NCBI GenBank assembly: GCA_001599755.1
Contig: BCHX01000003.1
Location: 62,001-126,000 of the forward strand
Reading direction: 5' to 3'
Length of the DNA stretch: 64,000 nt
DNA from: Gliomastix tumulicola
Taxonomy: Eukaryota; Ascomycota; Sordariomycetes; Hypocreales; Bionectriaceae
Shown: positions 52,055 to 63,960 of the stretch, one piece after another
How positions within the stretch are numbered: the first letter of the stretch is position 1
How the letters are laid out: the number at the start of each line of letters is the position of its first letter
Position numbers and translations under genes: made by a program
The notes under the pieces: generated by a model
Told to the model about the DNA's origin: nothing
Seen by the model: the letters and a program-made list of their open reading frames with translations, nothing else
Database searches by the model: none

Positions 52055-52412
52055 GGTCCTACACATCTCACCCATCTCACCCTACCCTCCCTCATGGAGC
52101 AAGAAATACGACCTGCAAGCCTCCAGACCGAGCCTTGCCCCCTTTTCCGGACATCAAGGCGCGCCGTCCACGAGCTTCTTGGCGTGGCCCGGGAGCTGAT
52201 GTGGCCTTCCTAGTTTCCTCGGTATCTGAGGCTACTGACGATGGGTGCTCAGATTTGCATCTGATCGACGACACTCACGGGGCCAGGATAAATATCCCAG
52301 GATGTGTGCGCCCCTTTCGTCGTTGACTCACCAATCCATCTCATCGAGCCCTCTCGTCTCCCATCTTTCCTGAGCCAAAGCAGCCTCGCTCATATCTTAT
52401 CGCCTGTTCAAG

Positions 52413-53209
52413 ATGAAGGCCTCACTGGTCCTGCCCTACCTTGCCACGCTGGCCGCTGCGGCGCCGGCTGCCCTCGACACCCGTGATGCCTCTGCTGAGA
52501 TCACGGCGGCTTCTGAGTCGTTCGCTTTCGCTGAGATCGAGGCTGCAAAGGAAGCTCGCGCTTCCAGCATCTACCGCGACGAGCTCATCAACGGCAACTC
52601 GGGCAACTGCCCCCAGGCCATCTTCATCTTTGCCCGCGGCTCCATGGAGCTCGACAACATGGTACGTCTCACCGCTCTTCCCTCACTTGCAGGATGAGAT
52701 CCCTAACATTGTGAATGCAGGGCTCCCTCGTCGGTCCTCGCATGGCCGACAGCATCGAGGCCGCCCTAGGCGCCAACAACGTCTGGGTGCAGGGCGTCGG
52801 CAGGGACTACGCCGCCAACCTCGAGGGCAACCTCTACCCGGACGGCTCCCCTCCCAAGGCCATCGCCGAGATGACGCGCCTCCTCCGCGACGCCAACAGC
52901 AAGTGCCCCAACGCCAAGATCATCGCCGGCGGCTACAGCCAGGGCGCGGCCCTCGCCGCCGCCGCGATCCGGGACATCGACGCCGGCATCCGGAGCAAGA
53001 TTGTCGGCACCGCGCTGTACGGGTACACCAAGAACCAGCAGAACAACGGCCAGATCATCAACTACCCCAGCGACAGGCTCGTCGTCTTCTGCAACCAAGG
53101 GGATCGCGTCTGCGAGGGCACGCTGATCGTGGCGCCGCCGCATCTGGACTACGGTAATGCTGCGAGCAACGCTGGTCCTAACTTCCTTGTTGGAAAGGTT
53201 CGGGGTTGA
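52413..53209 (+). CDS. Secreted cutinase
   Basis: Exons are 52413-52661 and 52721-53209, giving 245 residues. The 59-base intron has GTACGT and TGCAG ends and falls after DNM, a common place in this family. A signal peptide (about residues 1-17) precedes an Ala-rich propeptide. The alpha/beta-hydrolase core holds the nucleophile Ser156 in GGYSQGA, Asp211 in the family signature CNQGDRVC and His224 in PPHLDYG. Cys in GNCPQ, SKCPN, VFCNQ and RVCEG match the two known disulfides. The early RGSMELDNMGSLVGP supplies the oxyanion hole region. It hydrolyses ester bonds of plant cutin or similar polyesters outside the cell. A TATA-like site lies 118 bases before the ATG. Confidence 0.95.
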
Positions 53210-55113
53210 AAGGAGGGCAGTGATTGGAAGCAAATGTTTATGATGAGATGAATCGACTGAATGACATAATCCAGCAAGTTTTTGGCACTTGATCATTGCT
53301 GGCCTATCTGTGACTCACTTGTTTCTCTAGACGTGACTGATACAACCAGGTTTTCGACTCACAGTTCTTGCTCTCGTACTTAAAGCCTGCAGATCCTCAC
53401 TAAAGCGAGCTTGTTCTCACCACCACCATCCAGGACATCGAGGGATGTGTTGCGAGCCGCGAGAGGGTGAAGGTGTCTGACCACATAGGACGAGGCTGTG
53501 GTTGAGCACTTCCCGCTCCCGAGAAGCTCACCTTTCCGACGCTTCTCTCTCTCTCGGGATTGAGCTTCTTCATGGCTCCTCTTGCTGCAGGCACAAACTA
53601 TGGTGGCTTGGGATCTTGGGTGCCTGATGGTGAATGACTTCTCGGACAGTCTGTCATGCTCGGCACCTCGATGCGAAGGGGGAGCTCTCCATCTTGGCTG
53701 GCGAGCTGAGCATGCGTGTGGCCCCATGATCCGTATTCCTCGACGCCTCGACGGAGTTGATTGAGCTTCTTGGCAGAAGCTCTCCTCCATTGTGAATACT
53801 CGTGGTGTTCATGGGCGCCGGAAACACCCGCGGGTTGGATGGAATGGGGGAGCCAGGTCAGGCGCGCGTGGCAAAGGAGCGGAAGATTCTCCCGCTATCT
53901 CGCTCTCCCACGCAGCCGGCACTTAGGCTCGCGTCTTGTTGGTCGATCCAGCACACCGTCGTCGGAGAAGGCCTGTTTCGTTGAGAAGAGCGTCACTGAT
54001 GCCTCAAGCCTTGCAGTGACGCACGACCTCCAAAATAAGGGTCGTCTGCACGCGTTGACAATCTGCCCGGAAGGCATACTTGATAGCAGCGATCTCTCCT
54101 GTTCAGGCTATAGGGAGCTCATTGTTGTTGAGGTCGTCGTCGTCGGCACGGACGCATCGTCTCATCCGGCTTCCTTCAGCGGAAAACGCCCTGCATGGCT
54201 TCAACTGCGGTGTTGGTTCGCATGGGCCACGAGATCGGTTCCGGCCCTTAGACATTAGGGATGCCGTGGATCGCCGACGGGGCCACCGTCCCTGCGACTG
54301 ACAGCTCCTTGTCATGTCTTGGAGGCGAGGAAGCTGTAGCTGGTGCCCCTGCGCCGTTTGTCGAGGTATTCCGCCTCCCTGGGCGACTCGATGAGTAGTC
54401 CTGCTGGGGGGGAGGTTTTGGTAAGGCGGATGATGGTCGCTGCTGTGCCAAGTCGTCGGCAGGGTTGTATGCGGGGATTTGTAGGTGCTCAGAGGTGCTC
54501 CTGAGGAGGATGGTATGGAATGTATGGGTTTATAGTAGACAAGATACTGAGGCGGACTGCTAGAGCCTCGGAGATGCGAGGGCTCTTCTTTATCTGAGCC
54601 TCGCTGATGGTTGATTTTAGGGATGACTGATGGCCGTACGACCTTTTAATACGTCCAGTTAAAGGTCCGTTTCCTGGAAAACGGGTGAAGGGCTGGTTCA
54701 GGAATTTAGCAATAACGGCAAGGGGGGAGGATTGTATTTGGAGAGGAACTTGGCTTTGAAAACTAGGTCGAAAACGATCACTAGACTGGCTTCGGCAAGT
54801 TACTTTGGAGAAGAAATGACAGAGATATCAAGCCGTATCATCAAATGCTCCCTCAAGTGTTTCACGGGGTTGATGTGACCTAACGAAGCCTTCGATGATG
54901 AGCGCCATTTGAGCATGTGATAATATTTGAGACTTTCTGAGGCGACCTCATTCGAGGTTCCTCCGACTCGCAGCTAACTTAGTAGCTTCCGTCCTGCAGT
55001 TTTCCCAGAGGAGCCGTTCTTCCTCTGCACTGAATCGATTAGTTGGGTATATCGTCGTGGGCTCATCTCTGTAAATGTAACTTGGCATCGATCAGCCACT
55101 CCAAAGCCAACCC
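53210..55113. other. Gene-poor gap of 1.9 kb, partly decayed coding DNA
   Basis: 53.38-54.46 kb has several adjoining minus-strand open frames (for example 53380-53790 and 54248-54451) but no single model with starts and splice sites. A Pro/Ser-rich frame ending HGIPNV at 54248 looks like a last exon preceded by a CTCAG acceptor, yet no upstream exon fits. From 54.5 to 55.0 kb the DNA is AT-richer and empty. Confidence 0.4.
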
Positions 55114-56978
55114 TTAATAGCGGAAAAGGGGTTGGCCTCCACCAGCGACAGCCCGTCTGTTCCTCCAAACATAATAGCAGTGCATGCAGATGCAGCCCAC
55201 ACAAACAAATAGCAGCAGACCGGCGTTCACCCAGTGACCTGTAGGATACCCCTTCTTGGCCTCGGCAGCCTTGTAGATCCAGACGCCGACGATCTGACCC
55301 GGAGCACCCATGGAGACGTTCAGAGCGATGGCGAGGCCGATGGCGCCGGTGGAGTGTAGGTTGGAGGAGAGCCAGCCGAGGAGAGGAGGGATGCAGGCGA
55401 AGGAACCGCAGGCGGCGACGATGAGGCAGCCGTATCGAGGCTATTAACACCCCGGTGTTAGTAAAGGGGATGAGATGAAGGCACTTTTAAGCTGGTTGTA
55501 AACGTACCGTGTAGGAGTCAGCGGGAAGTGTGGCTGAAGCGATGAAGCCTGCCGCTCCGATGAGAGACGAGATGGCTGAATGAAGACCACGACTATTATA
55601 TAAATATTAGCATGGCCCATCCAAGGATTCGGAAGAACGGCACGTACGCGTTGGTTCGGTCTGCTGACCATGCAACTGACAGCGTGAACACATACGCCGC
55701 AGCATAGGGAGGAACAGTCATAAGTTGGGCTCGTAGGTTTTCAAACTTGGAGAGGTTAGCACAAGCAAGGTGAAAGGGGATTCAGAGGTAACGAACTCCT
55801 AATCCAGCAGTAATGGACGGTGTGAAGAGAGACAAGCTCGAGAAGGGGGCGGAGATTCCAAAGTAGATCTACATATGCGCACACCAAGGTCAGCGAACCG
55901 CTTGCAAACCAACCTTTGTAGAGGGGAAATCTCTCACCAGATAATGGCACCACAGCCGCCACTCAAGAAGAGTCGCCTTGGCATCCTCCCACGTCATAGA
56001 CTTTCCGCTTCCGTGCGATCCCTGCTCCGCCATCCGATGAGACGAGAGGTCTTTCTCCTCCGCCGTCAGCCAGCTCGCCGTCTCGGGGTAGTCGGGCAGG
56101 AGGAACCACACGAGGACAGCCGAGATGACGGACGGAATACCCTCGAGGATGAAGAGCCAGCGCCAGCCGACGAGACCGTGGACGCCGTTCATGTATCCCA
56201 CGCCGTATGCGATGGCACCGCCAAAGGCACCGGCGAGCGTGGCGGAGGCGAGGATGGTAGCTACGCGGAGAGACCGCTCTTCGGGACGGTACCAGAAGGT
56301 GAGATAGTAGACAAGACCGGGGAAGAGACCTGATAAAACGTTCAGTCAAGGGTGGTCTTCTTTTCCCACACAAACACAGGCAGTCAAACTCACCGGCTTC
56401 AAACACGCCGAGAAGGAACCTCATGACCGTAACAGAAGCATAACTGTTCGCCGCGCCAAGGCACATCGTGACGGTCCCCCACGTGAGCATGAGAAACGCA
56501 ATCCACCTGCTAGGCTTCATCCTCTTGAGGAAGTAGTTCGACGGCACCTCAAACACGGCATACGCGATCAGGAAGACCATCAGCGCGATGGTGTACTGGT
56601 AGTTCGTCATATTCGTCACGCTGAGCAGGTCGTCCCCCATCGACGCGTTGAGCACCTTGGCATTGCCGATATTGGACCGGTCCAGGTAGCAGAGGAGATA
56701 GATGCCCGCGGCCAGCGGGATGATGCGCCAGTCCTGCTTGCGGAGGAGTTTGGCCTCGAGCTCCGGGTTCACGACGGCCGTGGGATCGTCAAACTCACGC
56801 GTCACGTCGCCTCCTTCTTCCCGCTGCAAAGGGTCCTCCAGTGTCAGTAACTTTAGAGTCTCCGCGCGCGCGTACACTTGGGGTCCAGAAGGGGGGGGGC
56901 CTTCACCGCACGTACCTTCTCGACATCTCTCAACTCGTCGGCCGCCGCGTCGAGGGACGAGTCTTTCACTTCCGTCAT
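55114..56978 (-). CDS. MFS anion:cation symporter (DAL5/TNA1-type permease)
   Basis: Seven exons (56916-56978, 56394-56850, 55938-56329, 55797-55868, 55648-55745, 55508-55592, 55114-55440) give 497 residues. All junctions are GT-AG and in frame. The acceptor of exon 2 is the least certain. After a hydrophilic start come LLRKQDWRIIPLAAGIYLLCYLDRSNIGNAK, the family hallmark (here split by one helix), then FEVPSNYFLKRMKPSRWIAF, RFLLGVFEAG, and WRWLFILEGIPSVI. The second half has LRAQLMTVPPYAAAYV and a final WIYKAAEAKKGYPTGH. Relatives carry allantoate, nicotinate, pantothenate, vitamin H or dipeptides. It is a plasma-membrane protein with 12 helices. A second permease of this family lies at 62.1-64.0 kb on the same strand. 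Confidence 0.9.
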
Positions 56979-57999
56979 CGTCACTCTCCTACCGTTTTCC
57001 TTCTTGACTCGGATCGTCCGGGCGAGGAATGGAGGAAGTGGGTAGTGTTGTGGAAGAAAAAGAGAAACTAAAAAAAAATTGTCGCGATGGGGGGAGGGAC
57101 CTTTGATATACTCGCAGGATGGGAGATTTGCCCACCGAAAGTCGGAGACCGGGCCTTAGTCATTCATAAAATTGAAATCTTTCTGGGGAAAAACACATCC
57201 CAAGACGGACAGGGAGCAGGGTCCGATACCAGCTGAAAGTCGGCGACTTTGGGCCAAAGGAGTAGGGTTGCATTGGCGAGGCAAAGTTGCCGGGGATAAG
57301 ACGCGACGACGGCGGTGAGAAGAATCCCCCCGGCATTCCAGATCGGCTTCTGGGGCGGTATGGAGACTTGTATGGAATTGAAGGGGGGGGGGGGTCTATC
57401 AAGGGTTCGGGTTAGAAGCAGGGCGAACGACTCTCATACCTGGGTGGTGAGGCTGTCTCACTCAAACAAGTTCGTCTCCTCACAACGGGAGAACAAGAGA
57501 CGGCTTCAGAAGCATCAAGGATATACACACTATCTTCCAAGCCCATAATCAGAGGCAGACATCTAAGAGAAGGAGTAGCTGAGCTGGTAATCATCCAAAC
57601 GGGGTCGAGGGCGTTGGGACGCCAGGGCTGTTGATCTAGAGGAGATAGGGGAAGATTGGAGGGGCTGATGGTGATGATAAAGAGCAGTCATAATCATGCA
57701 GAGAGTGTAGGGAATTTTGTCCACTGGTCCTGATCTTTTGCCATGGTGGCTGGAGTGATATAGACACCCCTCGTCACGTGGCTGATGAAGCAGGCCAACG
57801 GGAGTGTCAGTTCACGGCTTCTCACCCTGGGCTCACCCTTGTTGACGTGCAGAATCTGCCCTACATCACACACTCGCCCAAGATTTTTTTCCAAATCGCA
57901 CAACTTCACAGAAACATCGAACTTTTTCCCGCGCCTCTGCACACCCGCACCCTCAACCAACTTCACACTCAACCAACTCCAACGCAGCAAACAATCAAG
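56979..57999. other. Divergent intergenic region, 1 kb
   Basis: It lies between the MFS gene start and a small plus-strand gene. A 12-base G run lies at 57383-57394. A CACGTG E-box-like palindrome lies near 57776. No coding frame is supported. Confidence 0.5.
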
Positions 58000-58374
58000 A
58001 TGGCCAACACCATGAGCGGAGAAACGGAGTACATCGCTCTCGTCTACCGCGACCAAATTCGCCAGAAGTTCGCTGACATCTGGGAGGGTAAGTCAACACC
58101 GGCACCTGTTTTTCCTGCTTCTGCACCAGCTTCCCCCCAACCTCCAACCTGGTGATAATCTTTCCAAGAGATGATCAAAATGGCTGACGCGTTCCTTTTG
58201 TTGCTACTCGCAGAGGTCCTCCTCCTCGCGGATCATGTCGATCCCGAGTTCCTCGATAAGCTCACCGACCTCCTCGATCAGCTGGAGCGAACTTACGAGG
58301 CGCTCCTGGAGCTTCCCTTCCCCAACGGACTCCATCTCCCTTGTAGGTGCCCTCATGCTGCCTCGTTCGAGTGA
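58000..58374 (+). CDS. Small acidic Leu-rich protein, unknown
   Basis: Exons are 58000-58087 and 58214-58374, giving 82 residues. The 126-base intron has a GTAAGT donor and a CTCGCAG acceptor. The leader before the ATG is pyrimidine-rich and ends AATCAAGATGG, a good start context. The product begins MANTMSGETEYIALVYRDQIRQKFADIWE and continues with a helical, Leu-rich acidic part (LLLADHVDPEFLDKLTDLLDQLERTYEALLEL) that could form an amphipathic helix pair or short coiled coil. No Cys before the last residues. I do not recognise it. The last 12 codons after HLP may instead belong to a second intron. Confidence 0.5.
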
Positions 58375-58789
58375 TCACCTCGGATTAACCGATTTCACCA
58401 GGAGTGCCTGAATGAAGCCTCGCCCTAAGCAACCAACTTTGGTGTGCCCCAAGAACTGGAGATTTTTTTGAAGACATACAGATTGTGCGCGTTGTGGTAA
58501 GATTCCTATTTTTTATTTTTTGACAAGCAGCTTCAAGAAACAAGACTAACAAAATGTGCCCAGACTGTTTCATCTGGATGTGTTCATCAAAATGCGTCTG
58601 GCCGTTCAAAACACGTCGTCATATGTATAGTAATCAAACACGATAAATATCTCTCCCACGGCTCTCCTTTGTACATGTTTCCTCGCCGCCTTCAATAACA
58701 GTGACTCGTTGGGATGACGGGGCTTGAACCATCAGGGCCTTGCTAGTAGCTATTCTTTGCCCTCCACACAAACGTATTTAAAAACCTCC
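58375..58789. other. Convergent intergenic region, 415 bases
   Basis: It holds the 3' UTRs of the small gene and the Zn2Cys6 gene. It is AT-rich with short T runs (58465-58471 and 58510-58520). Nothing else is seen. Confidence 0.5.
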
Positions 58790-61377
58790 TCATCCCGGAA
58801 ACTGACCAGTGCCGCCCGCCCCGTAGAAGATGTTCAAGTCCTGATCGTCCACATTCGGCCACTGATACAGCGGCGGCACATTCCCGCTCGCCCCGCGCAT
58901 CAGCCCGCACCAGGCATCATATCCATTCAGCATGGACGCGGCCTCGGCGTCGCCCAGATTCGGGATGAAGGCCTGCTCGTCGCTGTAGAGCTGCGCGTTG
59001 TCGTCCTGGAGGTGCGGCCAGCACAGCTTGAGGCTGATCTCGCGGCACTTGGCGCTGTTGGGGCTGAGCTCCGTCATGGCGTCCATGACGGCGAGGGAGG
59101 AGCGGATCTGGGCGCGCCAGTCGCCGGCGAGGACGTGCTGCGGGTTGTGGCGGAGGCAGTGGATGGGAATGAGCGTGGCGTGGAAGAGGAAGTATCTGTG
59201 TTGAGTTTTGGCATTAGTTTCGTGCTTCTCTCAAAAGGTGAGAAGGGTGAGTTTCAACTTACAGGACGTACCACGCCGCGAGCCTCGAGTGCGATCGCGA
59301 CATCCAGTACTCCTCGACGATGTAGATGGTCTCCTTGGCGGCGTCTAGGCACCTGAATACGACTAGGCTATCTTGACTGGGCGTGCTGTGCTGATCGTAC
59401 GGGGCTGAGTTGAGGGCCCAGCGAACGAGGAAGGGACGGTACATGACGATCCGCAGGTTGCGGTACCGCCACTTGGTGATGCCGATGCCGAGTGCGAAGT
59501 GGGATCCCGCGGGCGGGAACGGGTGGTAGTAGGCCGGGATCTGGTTGTACCAGGCGCTGATGTTCTCGTCGTCGAGGGTGATGAGCTCGGTGGCGGTCGG
59601 GAAGGGGGGCGTGATGAGGCGGTTGTAGATGCACATGGTGCTGGTGTGGTAGGAGGACTGGACGCGCAGGTAGGTGTATCGTGTGATGCCGTCGATCTCG
59701 GGCGGATAGGGTGAAGCGTCTGTGACGAGGTCCTGGAAACTGTTGTTAGTAGTAGCCCATCAGACGTTTTTCCCCTTGCCCAAGCCCGAGTTTTCTCTCT
59801 CACCTCTTCGTGGACGTTCTTGGGAAGTGCAGCCTCCACACCATACTGAGGCCAGTTGAGAGGCCGGCCATAGGTAATGGTGGCCCCTACATCCAGCACG
59901 CACAGCGTCCACCACACCCTCCTCCTAATCTCCATCTGCAGCGGCGAGATATACCCTTCCTCGAACTCCTTGTGCAGCCCCAGCCCGATACCCATCCGCA
60001 GCGCGATGCCGCCATAGTTGTATCCGGTGTTCGGTTTGTTCCGCTTCTGCAGGTACGTGGCCGACAGACCAAACGCCTGCACAAGCGTCAGGTTCCCGGC
60101 CTCGAGGTTCCCCGCGAAGAGACTCCTCTGCGCGGCCTGGAAGATGGGCAGGTCCGTGGCGTCGGTGCAGTTGCTCCCGGCAAAGGACCCCAGCGCGGCC
60201 ATGATGTTGGCGAGGGTGTTCCAGCGCTCCATGTCCGCGCGCGGCAGCGTCCCAGCGTACTGTGCGCGGAAGGTCGGCTCGTGGACGATGGGGAAGGTCG
60301 GGTGGTAGAGCGTGAAGAAGGCGTCGATGAGGTTCTCGACGGCGACGCGCGTGAGCATGGACTGCGCGCGGTACCACTGCGCCTGGTGGTCGGGCTCCTG
60401 CTGGAACAGCGACTCGAACTGCGCCTCGGACACCTGCTGGGGCGCGGCGCCGCTCGACGACGAGTCGGCGGGACTGCCCTCGTTCCGGCGCGCCGAGAGG
60501 ATCTGCCGGAGCAGCGCGGCCCCGGACACGGCGCCGAGGTAGCCCCTGCGCGCGCCGACGGAGAGGCTCGCCATGCCGTCCATGATGGCCTGCGTGCTCG
60601 AGTCCATGCCCGTGCCGCCGGCGTCGAGGCTCGTCGGCCCGTACGACGACCACGAGGAGTCCTGCTCGTCCCACTCGAAGTCGTCGACGACGGAGGGGGC
60701 CACGAGCGAGCCGCCCCCTTGCTCGTACGCGTCTCCGGGCACGGGCGGAGCGATGCCCAGCACGTTGGAGCCGGGCGACTGCGTCGGCTGCTGCACGGGG
60801 AAGCCGGGGAGAGGCTCCTGGCCCGTCGGGGCGCCGGAGGGGAATCCAGCGCCTCCTCCTCCTCCTCCTGCTACGCTGCCGCTCGTCGCTGTCGTCGGCG
60901 TGGGCGGTACTGCGGCCGTCGACACGGTGCCGTCCATCATCTCCTGCAGCTGCTCCTGGCTGAAATGGCTCCGTAGCAGCGCCTCGGCCTTCTCCAGCCG
61001 CTCCTCCAGGATCGTGAGCTGCCTAGAGAGAGACACGAGAGTCAGATGAGCGAACAGGGGTGGGGGGTGGCTTGTATGAGGGGACGACCAACTCACTTCC
61101 TGGTCAATCGGGTCCGGCTGTGCTTGTCGTACAGACAGTGCCGCCTGTACTTCTGGCACACGGAGCACACGGGCATCGCGCCGTCGCACTTGACTCTCCG
61201 GCGCCGACACTCCCTACACGACGTGGGCTCGTCGGCGCCGGGCGCTGCGGCGCTGGGCGGCGGCTGAGGAGCATGGCTCTGGCTCTGGCTGTGCGTGTGC
61301 GTCTGCGCCGCGTGAGAGTGCGAGTGGTGAGTGTCGTGGGACGGCGACAGCTTGGCGGGGGGCTGTTTGGCCTCCAT
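58790..61377 (-). CDS. Zn2Cys6 transcription factor with fungal-specific regulatory domain
   Basis: Exons are 61097-61377, 59804-61022, 59263-59732 and 58790-59195, giving 791 residues. The introns (74, 71 and 67 bases) are GT-AG and in frame. A His/Ser/Gln-rich start is followed by the complete cluster Cys54-X2-Cys57-X6-Cys64-X6-Cys71-X2-Cys74-X6-Cys81 with basic RRRRVK, then a linker and a heptad segment (LTILEERLEKAEALLRSHF). The fungal-specific transcription factor domain shows LIDAFFTLYHPTFPIVHEPTF, GLSATYLQKRNKPNTGYNYGG with MGIGLGLHKE, and RRRVWWTLCVLD, all strongly typical (about 285-430). It is nuclear. It has MFS permeases of one family on both sides (55.1 and 62.1 kb), all on the minus strand, so it may control them. 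Confidence 0.9.
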
Positions 61378-62134
61378 AGCGAAATGGATGCTGTTTTTTT
61401 GCGTTGCACTCAGGGCCGATCTTAGCGACTCATAGAACGTGTCAATCCGTGTGGCCGGGCCATACAAGCGCCCGCACTGCTGCTGCTGCGAGAAATAGAC
61501 GGAGCCCGAGGAGAGAACAGGTGAACAGGTGACAACCCTCTCGTGATCAATCAAAAGTTTTCCCAGACGGCAAGATGCCAGATTTAGGTCACGTTCTTGC
61601 GTTTCTTCTCCGCAGGCCCCGGCTTTTCTTAGCTTGGCCTGGCCTGGCACTGGTCCCCACGCTATGAGTGCTGCTATTACTAGTACATAGTGCACTCCTG
61701 ACTCTTCCCGTGTCTCCCAACGTTGTCAGACGGGCCGGCTGAATACGAGCACGCCCGTTTGGGGGAGGGGGAGTCTATTGGCTTGGGATATTGGGATATC
61801 GGATTCCAGTGTCGGAGCTCATCTACAGTCAACTGTGTGCAATCGTACGAGCAACCATCACGAGGGTTATGCGCAGTCACTCTCACTCGTCTCCAAACCG
61901 AGTCGCCGATCCCTCTCCGCAAATGTACATGACTCGGACAGACGACTCAAAGTCAGCATATTCGACGCCTCGCCATTGGCTGGATGAATTGAACCAATTC
62001 GCTCTGGAATTTCTACTCTACTCCGCACGATTCGTGCCCAGAACAGGAGCACCCCCTCTTCCATCCATCCATCCATCCATCCATCCATCAGCTGTTTTCT
62101 CCCCCGCACCAGCTTCAGTAAGCACATACACACC
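61378..62134. other. Intergenic region, 760 bases
   Basis: It holds the promoter of the Zn2Cys6 gene and the 3' UTR of the MFS gene, with a (CCAT)7 tract at 62061-62088. Open frames near 61680-62330 lack protein-like features. Confidence 0.5.
62061..62088. repeat. (CCAT)7 microsatellite
   Basis: Seven perfect tetranucleotide units just downstream of the MFS stop codon. Confidence 0.9.
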
Positions 62135-63960
62135 TCACACCAGGTACCGGAAGCCCTTCTGCATGCGCAGCGACTCGTCGGCCTGGCTCAGGATATCGCC
62201 CTCCATGTCCGGCTGCGCGTCCAGCGCCGCCTGCTGCTCCTCGAGCCTGCGGTTCAGGCGCGAGAGCACGATGCGGAAGGCCAGGCAGCCGACGATGGTG
62301 ACCCCGAACATGGCCGTCACGATGCCGTAGCTGCCGCGGAAGCCGTTGTCCTCGAGGTTCCAGACGTACGAGCCCGCGACGTTGCCCAGCTGGCTGAAGG
62401 CGTTGATGAGCGCGATGGCCACGGCGCGCTTGGCGGGCGGGCGGGGGAACGAGGAGCTGATCCACGAGTAGAAGACGATGAAGCTGGGCAGGTGTTAGTG
62501 ATGCTGGCATGCCTTGAGAAATTTTATGATGGGTTGGGTAGGTGAACTCACCCTGCGTAGGAGGAGGCCTGGAGGAAGAGGGCGACGTAGCGGGCAGCAA
62601 CGTTGAGCGTGCTCATGCTGATGACAAAGCCGGCCAGACCGACGCAGATGGGGCCGACAATGTGCCAGAACTACAGAAGATGGTACGTTAGCTTCCATTC
62701 AAACAAGGTAGTAATGTATTGCATCAGATGACATACCTTCTCCTGGTACCTGTCGGAGCTCCAAGCGACGCACAGGGAGAACAGGCAGGAGCACAGCCAC
62801 GGGGGCGACGACATCAGAAGAGTCGGCACGTAGCTGAAGCCAAGAGTGCCAGTAAGAGAGGGCTAAGAAAAGGGGGTTAGTCATTCCTGCATCTCCAAGA
62901 GACCATTCAGGGGCAACGTACGAAGTAGGCGTTGAAAGACAGGCCAACCACGTAGGCGGTAAACGTGATCATCATGATGTAGATCTTCCAGTCCTTCAGA
63001 GCCATCCAGAGACCATCCAGAGGTCCCTGGCCCTCAGCATCGACATCAGCCTCGCCGACGTCCTCCGTCATACGGAGCTGGGCAATCTCGAGCTCGTCGG
63101 CAGTGAAGCCACGGGTGTTGTGCGGGAGATCGGGGAGGATGAAGGCAGCCGAGATGGCAATGGCCATGGTGATGGCACCCTCGACTATTACCAGCTGTTA
63201 GCCACATATTATCCGGATATTTCGGGACCGATGTCGAGTACTTACTCCAGAAAAGCCACCGCCAAGCCGCATGGCCAAGAACGCCCTGCATATTCGAGAG
63301 CACGCCTGCACCAATGAGGGCAGAGAAGGCATTAGAGATGAGGTTACCGCAGAAAAGGATGGCGTTCCTCTTCGTCAGCTCCCGCCTCGTGTACCACTTC
63401 GACAGAATCAGAAGAGCACCAGGCAGGAAGGCCGCCTCGACGAAGCCCAGGAAGAATCGGATGGCCACCATGCCGGCAAAGTTGTGCACGACACCGGACA
63501 GCGTCGACACGAGCCCCCACAGCAGCATGATGGCGGCGATGTACAGCGAGGGGCGGTTGATGCGGTTGATGATGATGTTGGAGGGCACCTGCATCAGGAT
63601 GTAGCCCACGTACAGGATGCTCAGGCACGTGGCGTACTGCGGGTTGCTCAGGCGGAGGTCGTCCTGGAGGCCGCGGAGGCGCGCGGCGGCGATGTTGTTG
63701 CGGTCCAGGTAGTTCATGATGTAGATGAGGACGAAGAGGGCGCAGCGGGTGTCCAGCTTGCGCTTGAGCTTCTTCTCCGTCTGGGAGCGCCACTCCGACG
63801 AGCCTCGCTCCAGCGTCGAGGGACTGCTGGCCGCGGTAGCAGCAGCAGCGGCGGCAGCAGGAGTGTCTACGACGGCATTCTCCTGCTTCTCGACATTCTC
63901 TGCCATAGGCTTATCAGCAGGCACGGCGTCACCGCCGGTCTTTGCTATCTCGTCCGCCAT
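62135..63960 (-). CDS. MFS anion:cation symporter (DAL5/TNA1-type permease), second copy
   Basis: Five exons (63246-63960, 62922-63184, 62737-62862, 62552-62670, 62135-62483) give 523 residues. All splice sites are GT-AG and in frame. The ATG at 63960 precedes a hydrophilic, Ala-run start of about 65 residues. Then come KLDTRCALFVLIYIMNYLDRNNIAAAR (the hallmark, with one helix), ILYVGYILMQVPSNIIINRI, RFFLGFVEAAFLPGALLIL and SKWYTRRELTKRNAILF. The second half has WISSSFPRPPAKRAVAIALINAFSQLGN with NVAGSYVW, typical of this family. Relatives import nicotinate, allantoate or other carboxylates. It differs clearly from the permease at 55-57 kb, so the two are not a recent duplication. The 5' UTR runs into the right edge. 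Confidence 0.92.

Larger units (their letters stand above)
49111..52412. other. Gene-poor gap of 3.3 kb with relic DNA
   Basis: 49.4-50.2 kb is AT-richer and holds a disabled minus-strand frame (listed). From 50.5 to 52.4 kb composition returns to normal but open frames overlap on both strands without protein-like features. A (CA)8 tract lies at 52038-52054 and a TATA-like ATAAATAT at 52288-52295, 118 bases before the cutinase ATG. Confidence 0.5.

Noticed and set aside
58700..58735. tRNA-like phrase near GGGGCTTGAACC
   Set aside because: It resembles a T-arm in reverse, but no matching acceptor stem or anticodon arm is found within a tRNA length.
59810..60976. 388-codon plus-strand frame
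   Set aside because: It is antisense to exon 2 of the Zn2Cys6 factor, Arg/Leu/Val-rich without protein-like pattern.
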